Assembly (NCBI GenBank): GCA_015491585.1
Contig: WFVQ01000156.1
Span: 1-7,185, forward strand
Source of the DNA: Deltaproteobacteria bacterium
GTDB lineage: Bacteria; Desulfobacterota; Dissulfuribacteria; Dissulfuribacterales; S140-46
Length of the DNA: 7,185 nucleotides
Direction: 5' to 3'
Shown here one piece after another: positions 1 to 6,370 of this stretch. Made by a program: the position numbers and the translations under genes. Positions within the stretch are counted from its first letter, which is position 1. Every line of letters starts with the position of its first letter. The notes below the pieces were generated by a model. That model made no database searches, was not told the origin of the DNA, and saw nothing but the letters and a program-made list of their open reading frames with translations.

Positions 1-1605
1 CTCCCACCCAGGCGCGACATCGAGACAATCCGCGGCCATGCAGGGAAACCCCTTGGACAGCAGGAACCTGGAGCCCTCGGGCACCCCCTCTCCCCGCTCC
101 TCGATCCTCTCCAGAGCCTGCTTGGCCGCCTCCACAGAGGCCAGACGCCTCTCAACACGGTCCAGCTCACCCCGTACCTCCTGGTAGCGCCCCCTGAGAC
201 GGTCAAGGGAGCGCTCTACCCCGTCCAGGGAGTCGGACAGGAGCGACAACCTCGATCTGGCCTCCTGTTCGGCCTTGCCGACATCCTCAAGCTCGGATTC
301 GAGGGAGGCCCGTCCCTCTCCCAGCCTGGATAGCTCCTCGGACCTCCGCTCCTTGCGCTGCCTGGCGAGCTCCATCTCGCGGAGCATCCCCTTCACCGCG
401 CTCTCGGCCCTGGCATGGGCAGCCGACAGATCCAACAGCTGGTCCTTCAGCTCCTCAAGGGCCTCCCTCCGGTCTCCGGCAGAAGCCAATGCCGCATCCA
501 GCTCCGCCTCTGCCTCATGGAGCCTCTCTTCGAGCCCGGCCGCCTCCCTGCGCCTGGCCTCCAGCTCCCTGAAAAGGGCCTCCTGCCGCCTGCGGGCCCC
601 GCTCTCCTGGCGCCGCAGCTCCTCCGCCCTCCTGGACGAGGCATCCAGCCTGGACCGCAGCGTCAACTCCTCCCGCTCCCTCTCGGCAAGCGCCCTCCTG
701 GCCGCCTCCACCGCCTGTTCCACCTGCGCGGCCCGCTCCCGCGCAGAAGAAAGGGCCTCCTCCGCCTCCATCTCTTCCATCTCCAGGGCCTCCAGCGAGG
801 CGGAGAGACCGGAGATGGCAAAGCCGATGCCAGAGAGCTCCTCCTCCTGCCTGACCGCCTTCTCCATCAACTCCCGCTCCATAGAGGTCAAGCGGCTCCA
901 CTCAAGGGCCCTGCGGCCCTTCTCGAGCATCTCCTCCCGCTCCCTCAGCTCAATGTAGCGGCGTGCCCTGTTCGCCTGACGGGCAACCGCCTTGGAACGG
1001 CTCCGCACCTCGGCCACTATGTCCTCGAGGCGCTCCAGATTCTCAGCCGTGCGCTCCAGCTTCTTCTGGGCCTCCACCCGCCTGGCCCTGTAGCGGGCCA
1101 CGCCGGCCGCCTCCTCGAGTAGCGCGCGGCGCTCTTCCCCGCCCATCTCCACGAAGGCGCCGATCTGCCCCTGATCCACGATGGAGTAGGCCCTGGTGCC
1201 GGCCCCCGTGTCCATGAACAGATAGAGGATATCCTTGCGCCTGCACTGCCTGCCGTTGATCCGGTACTCGCTCTCTCCAGAGCGGTGGAGACGGCGGACG
1301 ATCTCTATCTCGCTCTCTCCCTCCAGACCCGGCACGTTCTTGATGTCACACCCGGTGAGCAGGAGACGGACCTCGGCCAAGGCCGGACGATATCCATTGG
1401 CACCGCTGTATATGATGTCCTCCATAGACTTGGCCCTCAGCATCCTGGGGCTCTGCTCGCCCAAAACCCACCGGACCGCATCGACTATATTGGATTTGCC
1501 GCACCCGTTCGGCCCTACGACCGCGCTTATCCCGCTGGAGAAACGGAGCCTCGTCCTGGTTGGAAAAGATTTGAAACCCTGGATGGTAAGGCTATGGAGT
1601 CTCAT
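1..1605 (-). CDS. smc: Chromosome segregation protein SMC, N-terminal part (runs off the left edge)
   Basis: SMC is the ATPase that, as a dimer with ScpA and ScpB, compacts and helps separate the chromosome. The visible 535 residues open with MRLHSLTIQGFKSF, a classic SMC start. Walker A follows at residues 31-38 (GPNGCGKS), then VRWVLGEQS. The SMC-typical stretch YSIVDQGQIG and the EERRALLEEAAGVARY segment lie at about 140-170. From about residue 175 the protein is an unbroken Glu/Arg/Ala/Leu-rich coiled coil. The last roughly 30 residues (GSRFLLSKGF... CLDVAPGWE) look like the beginning of the hinge, so the hinge, return coil and the signature/Walker B half lie outside the window. The ATG at 1605 is fixed by family alignment and overlaps the recJ stop by 14 bp, which implies co-transcription and coupled translation. 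The frame is intact to the edge. The family call is very secure. Confidence 0.96.
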   Translation of the reverse strand, partial: MRLHSLTIQGFKSFPTRTRLRFSSGISAVVGPNGCGKSNIVDAVRWVLGEQSPRMLRAKSMEDIIYSGANGYRPALAEVRLLLTGCDIKNVPGLEGESEIEIVRRLHRSGESEYRINGRQCRRKDILYLFMDTGAGTRAYSIVDQGQIGAFVEMGGEERRALLEEAAGVARYRARRVEAQKKLERTAENLERLEDIVAEVRSRSKAVARQANRARRYIELREREEMLEKGRRALEWSRLTSMERELMEKAVRQEEELSGIGFAISGLSASLEALEMEEMEAEEALSSARERAAQVEQAVEAARRALAEREREELTLRSRLDASSRRAEELRRQESGARRRQEALFRELEARRREAAGLEERLHEAEAELDAALASAGDRREALEELKDQLLDLSAAHARAESAVKGMLREMELARQRKERRSEELSRLGEGRASLESELEDVGKAEQEARSRLSLLSDSLDGVERSLDRLRGRYQEVRGELDRVERRLASVEAAKQALERIEERGEGVPEGSRFLLSKGFPCMAADCLDVAPGWE

Positions 1606-3343
1606 CTCCTGGCATGGATTCCCTGGCGTCCCTGAGTTCTAGCGCCACGCTCTGGCGCCCCTGAAAGGTGTTGACGTACGGGGCGCACAGGAGTTCCAAC
1701 CTCTCCCACGGGAGATGGAGCTTGTCGCCGTGGCGCCAGCCCAGAAGGTCCACCGATCCCATTCCACATGAGGAGGCAGGCGCCAGGCGCAGTTTCATGT
1801 GCTTACCGTTGCCCACGGTCCTGCGCTCCATTACACAGAAGCGGCGCAACGCCACCAGGGGCTCTGGATACTCCACCCCGAAAGGCCCGAGCAGGTCCAG
1901 AAGCCCAGCCAGCGCAGGGTCGCAGAACTCTTCCACCCCCATGAACCCGTCCACCTCGAGGGCAGGGCCCGGGACGTCAGGGGCCTGGGACGCCACCGCG
2001 GCCTCGAACCTGACCCTGAATTCGGGGATATCCTTGACGTTCAAGGTCACCCCGGCTGCCGACCTGTGCCCTCCGAATCCCAGCAGCACCTCCTTGCAGC
2101 AGGCGATGGCGCTGTATAAGTCAACGGATTCCGGCGCCCTACCCGACCCCTTGGCCACCTCTCCCTCCTCGGCCAGAAGCACCACAGGACGCCTTAGCCG
2201 GTCCGAGAGCTTGGAGGCGACTATGCCCACCACGCCCAGAGACCACTCCTTCGAGGAGAGCACATACGCTGGGCGGTCTCCATACTCCTCGGCCAGAGAG
2301 AGGGCCGACCTCAACATGGTTCCCTCCAGCCCCTGACGGCTCTGGTTGAGCCCGTGGAGGCGCTGGGCAAGATCAGCGGCCTCGGCGCGGTCATCGGATA
2401 CCAGCATACGGAACGCATCCATCGCATGGGCCATCCTTCCCGCCGCGTTTATGCGGGGCCCCAGCCTGAACCCCACGTCAAAGGTGGTCACCTTGGCCCC
2501 GTTCATGCCGGAGACCTCCTTCAGCGCCGCCAGGCCCTTTCTATCGGTGGTGGCCAACACATCCAACCCAGCCCTCACCAGGATGCGGTTGTCGGACTGA
2601 AGCGGCACCATGTCGGCCACGGTCCCCAGGGCCACGAGATCGAGATAGCGCTTCAGGTTGGGGACTCCGCACCCCTCCCAGTGTCCGTTCTGGAAGAGCC
2701 TGCTGCGCAGTGCGCGCACCAGGTTGAAGGCCACTCCTACGCCAGCCAGCCCCTTGAACGGATAGGCGCATCCCGGCTGCTTGGGATCTATTACAGCCAG
2801 GGCGGGCGGCAGCTCCGCAGGCGACTCGTGGTGATCGGTGACGATCACGTCCATTCCAAGGGAGTTGGCCAGGGCCACCTCGTCCCTGTTGGATATGCCA
2901 CAGTCCACGGTGAGAAGGAGCGAACATCCCTGCCCGGCCACGGAACGCACTGCCTCGGAGTTAAGGCCGTACCCTTCCCTGACCCGGTGGGGAATGTACA
3001 CCGAGACGTCAAGACCCAGCTCCCTGAGATACAAATAGACTACAGCCGCGGCACAGACCCCGTCCACGTCGTAATCGCCGTAGACCGCTACCTTCTCCCG
3101 GCGGCGGACCGCCTCCAACAGCCTCTCCACGGCGCGGCCCATCCCGGCCATCGAGAAGGGATCGTTGAGGGACGACAGGGTGGGAGAGAGATGGGCAAGG
3201 ACCGCCTCCTTTTCCCTTATCCCGCGGTTGTAAAGGAACTGGGCCATGAAAAGGGGCAGCCTGCAACACCTGGCCAGCTCCCTCACCTCCTCCATCTCCT
3301 GGGACGGGAAACGCCACTCCTTACCCAATATGATTGACTCCAT
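1592..3343 (-). CDS. recJ: Single-stranded-DNA-specific 5'-3' exonuclease RecJ
   Basis: RecJ degrades single-stranded DNA 5' to 3' in recombination repair, mismatch repair and rescue of stalled forks in the cytoplasm. The protein has 583 residues, the usual length (E. coli RecJ is about 577). DHH-domain motifs are complete: DYDVDG at 90-95, TVDCGIS around D147, DHH at 170-172, LAGVGVAF at 199-206, GTVAD at 240-244 and GPRINAAGR at 295-303. The DHHA1 part carries SLGVVGIVASK near 368-378, KGSGR at 398-402 and GFGGHRSAAG at 422-431. An OB-like C-terminal domain ends the protein. All expected metal-binding motifs are present, so it should be active. The ATG at 3343 has no Shine-Dalgarno sequence upstream. 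A TTG at residue 6 (position 3328), preceded by GGAG, is an alternative start. It is first in a recJ-smc unit. Confidence 0.97.
   Translation of the reverse strand: MESIILGKEWRFPSQEMEEVRELARCCRLPLFMAQFLYNRGIREKEAVLAHLSPTLSSLNDPFSMAGMGRAVERLLEAVRRREKVAVYGDYDVDGVCAAAVVYLYLRELGLDVSVYIPHRVREGYGLNSEAVRSVAGQGCSLLLTVDCGISNRDEVALANSLGMDVIVTDHHESPAELPPALAVIDPKQPGCAYPFKGLAGVGVAFNLVRALRSRLFQNGHWEGCGVPNLKRYLDLVALGTVADMVPLQSDNRILVRAGLDVLATTDRKGLAALKEVSGMNGAKVTTFDVGFRLGPRINAAGRMAHAMDAFRMLVSDDRAEAADLAQRLHGLNQSRQGLEGTMLRSALSLAEEYGDRPAYVLSSKEWSLGVVGIVASKLSDRLRRPVVLLAEEGEVAKGSGRAPESVDLYSAIACCKEVLLGFGGHRSAAGVTLNVKDIPEFRVRFEAAVASQAPDVPGPALEVDGFMGVEEFCDPALAGLLDLLGPFGVEYPEPLVALRRFCVMERRTVGNGKHMKLRLAPASSCGMGSVDLLGWRHGDKLHLPWERLELLCAPYVNTFQGRQSVALELRDARESMPGDETP
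1606..1610 (-). promoter_or_regulatory. Shine-Dalgarno-like AGGAG abutting the smc start
   Basis: On the minus strand AGGAG is immediately followed by the smc ATG, with no spacer. A normal spacer is about 5-9 nt, so this site probably does not load ribosomes efficiently on that ATG. The start lies inside the 3' end of recJ, so translation is more likely coupled to recJ termination, with AGGAG perhaps helping to hold the ribosome. A GGGA lies about 12 nt upstream of the ATG as a weaker alternative. The role is inferred. Confidence 0.4.
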
Positions 3344-3361
3344 ATAAAAGGAAACTACAAG
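3334..3361 (+). promoter_or_regulatory. Possible rightward promoter overlapping the recJ promoter
   Basis: TTGACT (3334-3339, 5 of 6 -35 matches) and TACAAG (3356-3361, 4 of 6 -10 matches) are separated by 16 bp on the plus strand. The -10 overlaps the leftward recJ -10, which would make the two promoters mutually exclusive. A second weak candidate lies at 3395-3423 (TTGACC, 17 bp, CATCAT), directly ahead of the ATG at 3430. One of these probably drives the downstream small gene, but neither is strong. Confidence 0.3.
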
Positions 3362-3380
3362 GTGTTGTGGTCGCTGTCAA
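3352..3380 (-). promoter_or_regulatory. Candidate sigma70-type promoter of recJ-smc
   Basis: Reading the minus strand, a perfect -35 box TTGACA (3380-3375) is followed after exactly 17 bp by TAGTTT (3357-3352), which matches 3 of 6 positions of the -10 consensus. Transcription would be expected to begin near 3345, only about 2 nt before the recJ ATG. Together with the lack of a Shine-Dalgarno sequence, this points to a leaderless or nearly leaderless recJ mRNA. The -35 match and spacing are seen directly; promoter activity is inference. Confidence 0.55.
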
Positions 3381-3429
3381 TCTCGCCCATGCCCTTGACC
3401 GCCTGGCCGCGGCAGGCCATCATTGGCCC

Positions 3430-3660
3430 ATGAGCAGTGTCCTGGAACAAGAGAAAGAACTTCCATCCACCGTGGTCCGCATCCACCCGGACCAGGTCTA
3501 TTTTCTCCGATTCGTACTCGAGGCCCACGACCACGCCTTCGTCCTCACTACGTTGGACAGGAACACCGGACTCGTGAAAATCGCCTATGCCCCGGGCGCG
3601 GATGGGCTCCTCGACTCAATCCTCTCGTCGCTGTGCGGAAGAATAGGACTCCTCTGCTGA
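3430..3660 (+). CDS. Small DUF4911-like protein of unknown function
   Basis: This encodes 76 residues. The core, at about 15-55, reads VVRIHPDQVYFLRFVLEAHD, then HAFVLTTLDRNTGLVKIAYAPG. That pattern (a short strand, an FxLEAxD-type turn, then a strand ending TTLD..TGLV) matches what I recall of the DUF4911 family, small single-domain proteins found in several anaerobic lineages. No catalytic motif, signal peptide or membrane segment is visible. It lies 62 bp upstream of miaB in the same direction. The frame stays open back to an ATG at 3334, but that start would overlap the recJ start codon and promoter, so the ATG at 3430 is preferred. Neither start has a convincing Shine-Dalgarno sequence. 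Coding status is likely; the family name is from memory and less sure. Confidence 0.7.
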   Translation: MSSVLEQEKELPSTVVRIHPDQVYFLRFVLEAHDHAFVLTTLDRNTGLVKIAYAPGADGLLDSILSSLCGRIGLLC

Positions 3661-3661
3661 G

Positions 3662-3690
3662 TTGTTAGAGGAGGGCAGGGAGTTTATATT
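3662..3690 (+). promoter_or_regulatory. Candidate miaB promoter
   Basis: In the AT-richer gap after the small upstream gene, TTGTTA (3662-3667, 4 of 6 -35 matches) and TATATT (3685-3690, 5 of 6 -10 matches) are separated by exactly 17 bp. The predicted start near 3697 gives a leader of about 26 nt that contains the miaB ribosome site GGAG (3713-3716), 6 nt before the ATG. This could transcribe miaB and the following genes independently of the upstream small gene. Activity is inferred from sequence only. Confidence 0.5.
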
Positions 3691-3722
3691 TCTTCCTACA
3701 CCAAGCGTAAACGGAGCACATC

Positions 3723-5090
3723 ATGAAGAAGAAAGCGCTGTACGTGGCCACGTTCGGCTGCCAGATGAACGAATACGACTCCCTGAAGATGGTCCAGATG
3801 CTATCCCCCTCATACGAGGTAGTCGATGCCCCGGAAAAGGCCGACCTCATCCTGGTGAACACCTGTTCCATAAGGGAAAAGGCCGAGAACAAGGTGTACA
3901 GCCTGGTAGGACGTTTCAAGGCACTGAAGGCCAGGAAGCCGCGGCTGAAGATAGGGATCGCTGGCTGCGTGGCGCAACAGGAGGGGGAGAACATGGTGAG
4001 AAAGGCCCCCTACGTGGACCTGGTCTTCGGGCCGCACCAGCTCTGGAGGCTGCCTGAGCTGGTGGCGCGGCTGGAGTCCGGTGAAAGTGGCATAGTAGAG
4101 GTCCGCCTTGAGGAACGTCCCGACATCCCCCTTGTCATAGGGGAGCTGCCGGGCGGCAGGCCGGTCAGGGCTTTCGTCACTATCATGCAGGGATGCGACA
4201 ACTTCTGCACCTACTGCGTGGTGCCCCACGTAAGGGGCAGGGAGACCAGCAGGCCGCCTGGAGACATCATCGAGGAGGTGAGGTCGCTGGTGGATCAGGG
4301 GGTGAAGGATGTGACCCTCCTGGGGCAGAACGTCAATTCATACGGGCGCAAAGAAAAAGGAGGGCCAGGATTCGCGGAACTGCTGGAGATGGTGGCATCG
4401 GTTCCAGGGCTGAGGAGACTCCGTTTCACCACCAGCCATCCCAAGGACCTGGACGATGCGGTCATGAGCTGTTTCGCCGGCATAGAGCAGCTCTGCGAGC
4501 ATCTCCACCTCCCGGTTCAATCCGGTTCCAACGAGATCCTGAGGCGGATGAACAGGAGATACACGAGGGAGGCATACCTGGACAAGATAGAAAGGCTCCG
4601 TGCCCTGGTCCCGGACATCTCCATCACCACCGACATCATCGTCGGCTTTCCAGGGGAGACCGAGAAGGATTACGAGGCCACGCTCTCCCTGCTCGCCGAG
4701 GTGGGCTTCGACCAGATATTCGCATTCAAGTACTCCCCCCGTCCCTTCACCAAGGCGGCAGAGATGGAGGAGACCGTACCCGAGGAGGAGAAGCTGCGCC
4801 GCCTAAACCACCTCCTTGAGTTCCAGAACCGGCTGGGCCTGGAAAGGCTGCGCCGGTTCGAGGGCAGGGATATGGAGATCCTGGTGGAAGGGCACGGCAA
4901 GGGTGGAGCCCCAAATCTCATGGGCAGGACCAGGCACAACGTGGTAGTGAACTTCAAGGGCCCTGAAGAGCTGATAGGAGAATTCACCACCGTCTCCATT
5001 CTCGAAGCAAGGGAACACAGCCTGAAGGCGTCCAGCATTGCTCCTCCGTCAGTACGGGATGGCTGCACCAGGGAAACGCACATTGCATAG
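3723..5090 (+). CDS. miaB: tRNA-2-methylthio-N6-isopentenyladenosine synthase MiaB
   Basis: MiaB is a radical-SAM methylthiotransferase that adds a 2-methylthio group to N6-isopentenyladenosine at tRNA position 37, next to the anticodon, improving codon reading. The protein has 455 residues, normal for the family. The N-terminal UPF0004 domain carries the three cysteines of the auxiliary 4Fe-4S cluster: C13 (FGCQMN), C48 (NTCSIR) and C82 (AGCVAQQ). The radical-SAM CxxxCxxC motif is C158, C162 and C165, followed by VVPHVRGRE. The segments LLGQNVNSYG, TTSHPKDL and HLHLPVQSGSN are typical of MiaB rather than RimO or MtaB. A TRAM RNA-binding domain occupies about 376-440, followed by a short polar tail. 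The start is supported by GGAG 6 nt upstream. The substrate-making enzyme MiaA is not in the window. Confidence 0.97.
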   Translation: MKKKALYVATFGCQMNEYDSLKMVQMLSPSYEVVDAPEKADLILVNTCSIREKAENKVYSLVGRFKALKARKPRLKIGIAGCVAQQEGENMVRKAPYVDLVFGPHQLWRLPELVARLESGESGIVEVRLEERPDIPLVIGELPGGRPVRAFVTIMQGCDNFCTYCVVPHVRGRETSRPPGDIIEEVRSLVDQGVKDVTLLGQNVNSYGRKEKGGPGFAELLEMVASVPGLRRLRFTTSHPKDLDDAVMSCFAGIEQLCEHLHLPVQSGSNEILRRMNRRYTREAYLDKIERLRALVPDISITTDIIVGFPGETEKDYEATLSLLAEVGFDQIFAFKYSPRPFTKAAEMEETVPEEEKLRRLNHLLEFQNRLGLERLRRFEGRDMEILVEGHGKGGAPNLMGRTRHNVVVNFKGPEELIGEFTTVSILEAREHSLKASSIAPPSVRDGCTRETHIA

Positions 5091-5111
5091 CCCGGCCCTA
5101 ATGGGTATCAT
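5083..5111 (+). promoter_or_regulatory. Weak promoter-like sequence before the DUF151 gene
   Basis: TTGCAT (5083-5088, 3 of 6) and TATCAT (5106-5111, 5 of 6) are spaced by 17 bp at the miaB 3' end. A second -10-like TAAAAT lies at 5121-5126 without a matching -35. The 55-bp gap after miaB is clearly AT-richer at its 3' end than the surrounding genes. An internal promoter is possible, but simple read-through from miaB is equally likely. Confidence 0.25.
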
Positions 5112-5145
5112 TTCAGAGTGTAAAATATTTTAAAGGGGACGGTCG

Positions 5146-5652
5146 ATGAAAGTACCGGTTGAGGTCGAGGCGATAGCCATAGATCCAGAGGGGAACTCGC
5201 CCATAGTCATCCTCAAGGAGCAGGGAGGGGAACGGAGCCTGCCCATTTGGATCGGGCTCATGGAGGCCACGGCCATCGCCACAGAGCTGGAAAAGATCTC
5301 CTTCGAAAGGCCCATGACCCACGACCTCTGCATACACATCCTGGAGGCCATCTCCTGCACCCTTACGGAGATAGAGGTCACCGATCTCAGGGACAACACT
5401 TTCTTCGCCGTCCTGCGCATCGAAAGGGCCGGAGAGATAGCGGAGATAGACGCCAGGCCCAGCGACGCCATCGCACTTGCATTAAGGGCCGGCGCCAATA
5501 TATATGTAAATAGTAATGTCTTCGACTCCATAGAGGCCCAGGACGACGCAAAGGAGCAGTACATCAAGGAAGGCGGTGTATCCAGCGAGAAGCAGCGGCT
5601 GGCGGAGTTGCTTGAAAGGCTGGACCCAGAGGCGTTCAAGTACAAGATGTAG
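5146..5652 (+). CDS. Bifunctional nuclease family protein (DUF151/BFN)
   Basis: This 168-residue protein matches the DUF151 family, whose plant member was reported to have DNase and RNase activity and whose Thermotoga member (TM0160) has a known fold. Family hallmarks are visible: an opening strand with AIAIDPEGNSPIVILKE, then LPIWIGLMEATAIATELE near 37-55, then RPMTHDL, and finally IDARPSDAIALALRAGANIYV near 104-124. The C-terminal 40 residues are charged and helical (EEx-like repeats ending KYKM). It is soluble, with no signal peptide. The ATG is preceded by a strong AGGGG about 7 nt upstream. It sits 55 bp after miaB and 14 bp before the PHP gene. The family is secure; nuclease activity in bacteria is less established, and the natural substrate is unknown. 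Confidence 0.92.
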   Translation: MKVPVEVEAIAIDPEGNSPIVILKEQGGERSLPIWIGLMEATAIATELEKISFERPMTHDLCIHILEAISCTLTEIEVTDLRDNTFFAVLRIERAGEIAEIDARPSDAIALALRAGANIYVNSNVFDSIEAQDDAKEQYIKEGGVSSEKQRLAELLERLDPEAFKYKM

Positions 5653-5666
5653 AGATCCGTGACGTG

Positions 5667-6332
5667 ATGTTCGACTTCCATTGCCACTCTATATTCAGCG
5701 ACGGAGAGCTGATACCGGCGGAGCTGCTGAGGAGGGTGGAGGTCCTGGGATACAGCCACGTCGCCATCACCGATCACGCCGACCACTCCAATCTCGACCA
5801 GATAGTCCCTCGCCTCGTCGAGGCTGCCGAAAAACTAAACGGTCACTGCTCCACGGCTCTGATTCCAGGGATAGAACTCACCCACGTGCCCCCGCCGCTC
5901 ATCTCTGATCTTGCCAAGAAGGCCAGGGAACTGGGAGCAAAGGTGGTTGTCTGCCACGGAGAGACGATAGTGGAACCGGTAAAGCCTGGCACCAACAGGG
6001 CGGCGCTCCAGGCCGACATCGACATACTGGCCCATCCTGGCTTCATTACAGAAGAAGAGGCCAAGATGGCGAAAGAACGGTCCATATTCCTGGAGCTTTC
6101 CGGCAGGAAGGGCCATTCCCTGACCAACGGTCACGTGGCGAAGATGGCCCGTGCCTGCGGTGCCAAGCTCATGGTTAACTCCGACGGCCATGCTCCAGGG
6201 GATTTCATGACAAGGGAGCGGGCATGGGAGGTGGCGCGGGGCGCCGGGCTGGATGAAGAAGAGGTGGAAGCGCTGTTTTCAGGCGTTTCTTCGTGGATAG
6301 AAGAGATCTGTGGCTCGATGCCAGGGGCCTGA
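5667..6332 (+). CDS. PHP-domain metal-dependent phosphoesterase (histidinol-phosphatase-like)
   Basis: This encodes 221 residues forming a single PHP domain, a barrel that binds up to three metal ions and hydrolyses phosphate esters. The full ligand set expected for the superfamily can be read: H5 and H7 (FHCHS), D12 (SDG), H37 (TDHAD), E70 (GIELTH), H97 (CHGE), H123 (LAHPG), and D173 with H175 (NSDGH). The protein is therefore probably active. It is shorter than HisK-type histidinol phosphatases, and no histidine-biosynthesis gene is adjacent, so the substrate is open. It resembles proteins usually labelled 'histidinol phosphate phosphatase domain'. ATG at 5667 is preferred; a GTG lies immediately before it at 5664. 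The Shine-Dalgarno sequence is poor, and the 14-bp gap to the previous gene suggests translation linked to the DUF151 gene. Confidence 0.9.
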   Translation: MFDFHCHSIFSDGELIPAELLRRVEVLGYSHVAITDHADHSNLDQIVPRLVEAAEKLNGHCSTALIPGIELTHVPPPLISDLAKKARELGAKVVVCHGETIVEPVKPGTNRAALQADIDILAHPGFITEEEAKMAKERSIFLELSGRKGHSLTNGHVAKMARACGAKLMVNSDGHAPGDFMTRERAWEVARGAGLDEEEVEALFSGVSSWIEEICGSMPGA

Positions 6333-6356
6333 CAGCGGAGACACAAACAACCTGAG

Positions 6357-6370
6357 AGGGGGCAGCCTTG
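6357..6370 (+). promoter_or_regulatory. Ribosome binding site with TTG start of cheX
   Basis: AGGGGG (6357-6362) lies 5 nt before a TTG at 6368-6370. The TTG is preferred because it yields the family's normal N-terminus (MDAKVINPFLEA). The first in-frame ATG, at residue 20, would delete that conserved segment. The strong purine tract is what makes this non-ATG start believable. Confidence 0.75.

Noticed and set aside
275..1122. Long plus-strand frames rich in serine or proline opposite smc
   Set aside because: They are antisense to the SMC coiled coil; their low-complexity composition is the mirror of Glu/Arg/Leu codons and shows no domain.
2354..3337. A 327-codon plus-strand frame opposite recJ
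   Set aside because: RecJ on the other strand has every family motif, and this frame has no recognisable domain or start signal.
3334..3429. N-terminal extension of the small DUF4911-like protein to the ATG at 3334
   Set aside because: It would overlap the recJ start codon and promoter, and the extra 32 residues do not look conserved or structured.
3661..3722. Riboswitch or attenuator in the miaB leader
   Set aside because: The gap is only 62 bp, with no stable stem or run of T that I can see.
4193..4819. A 208-codon plus-strand frame inside miaB
   Set aside because: It is a shifted reading of the miaB radical-SAM region, and the miaB frame is intact across it.
5121..5126. TAAAAT as the -10 box of a DUF151 promoter
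   Set aside because: No -35-like sequence lies 16-18 bp upstream and there is no TGn extension.
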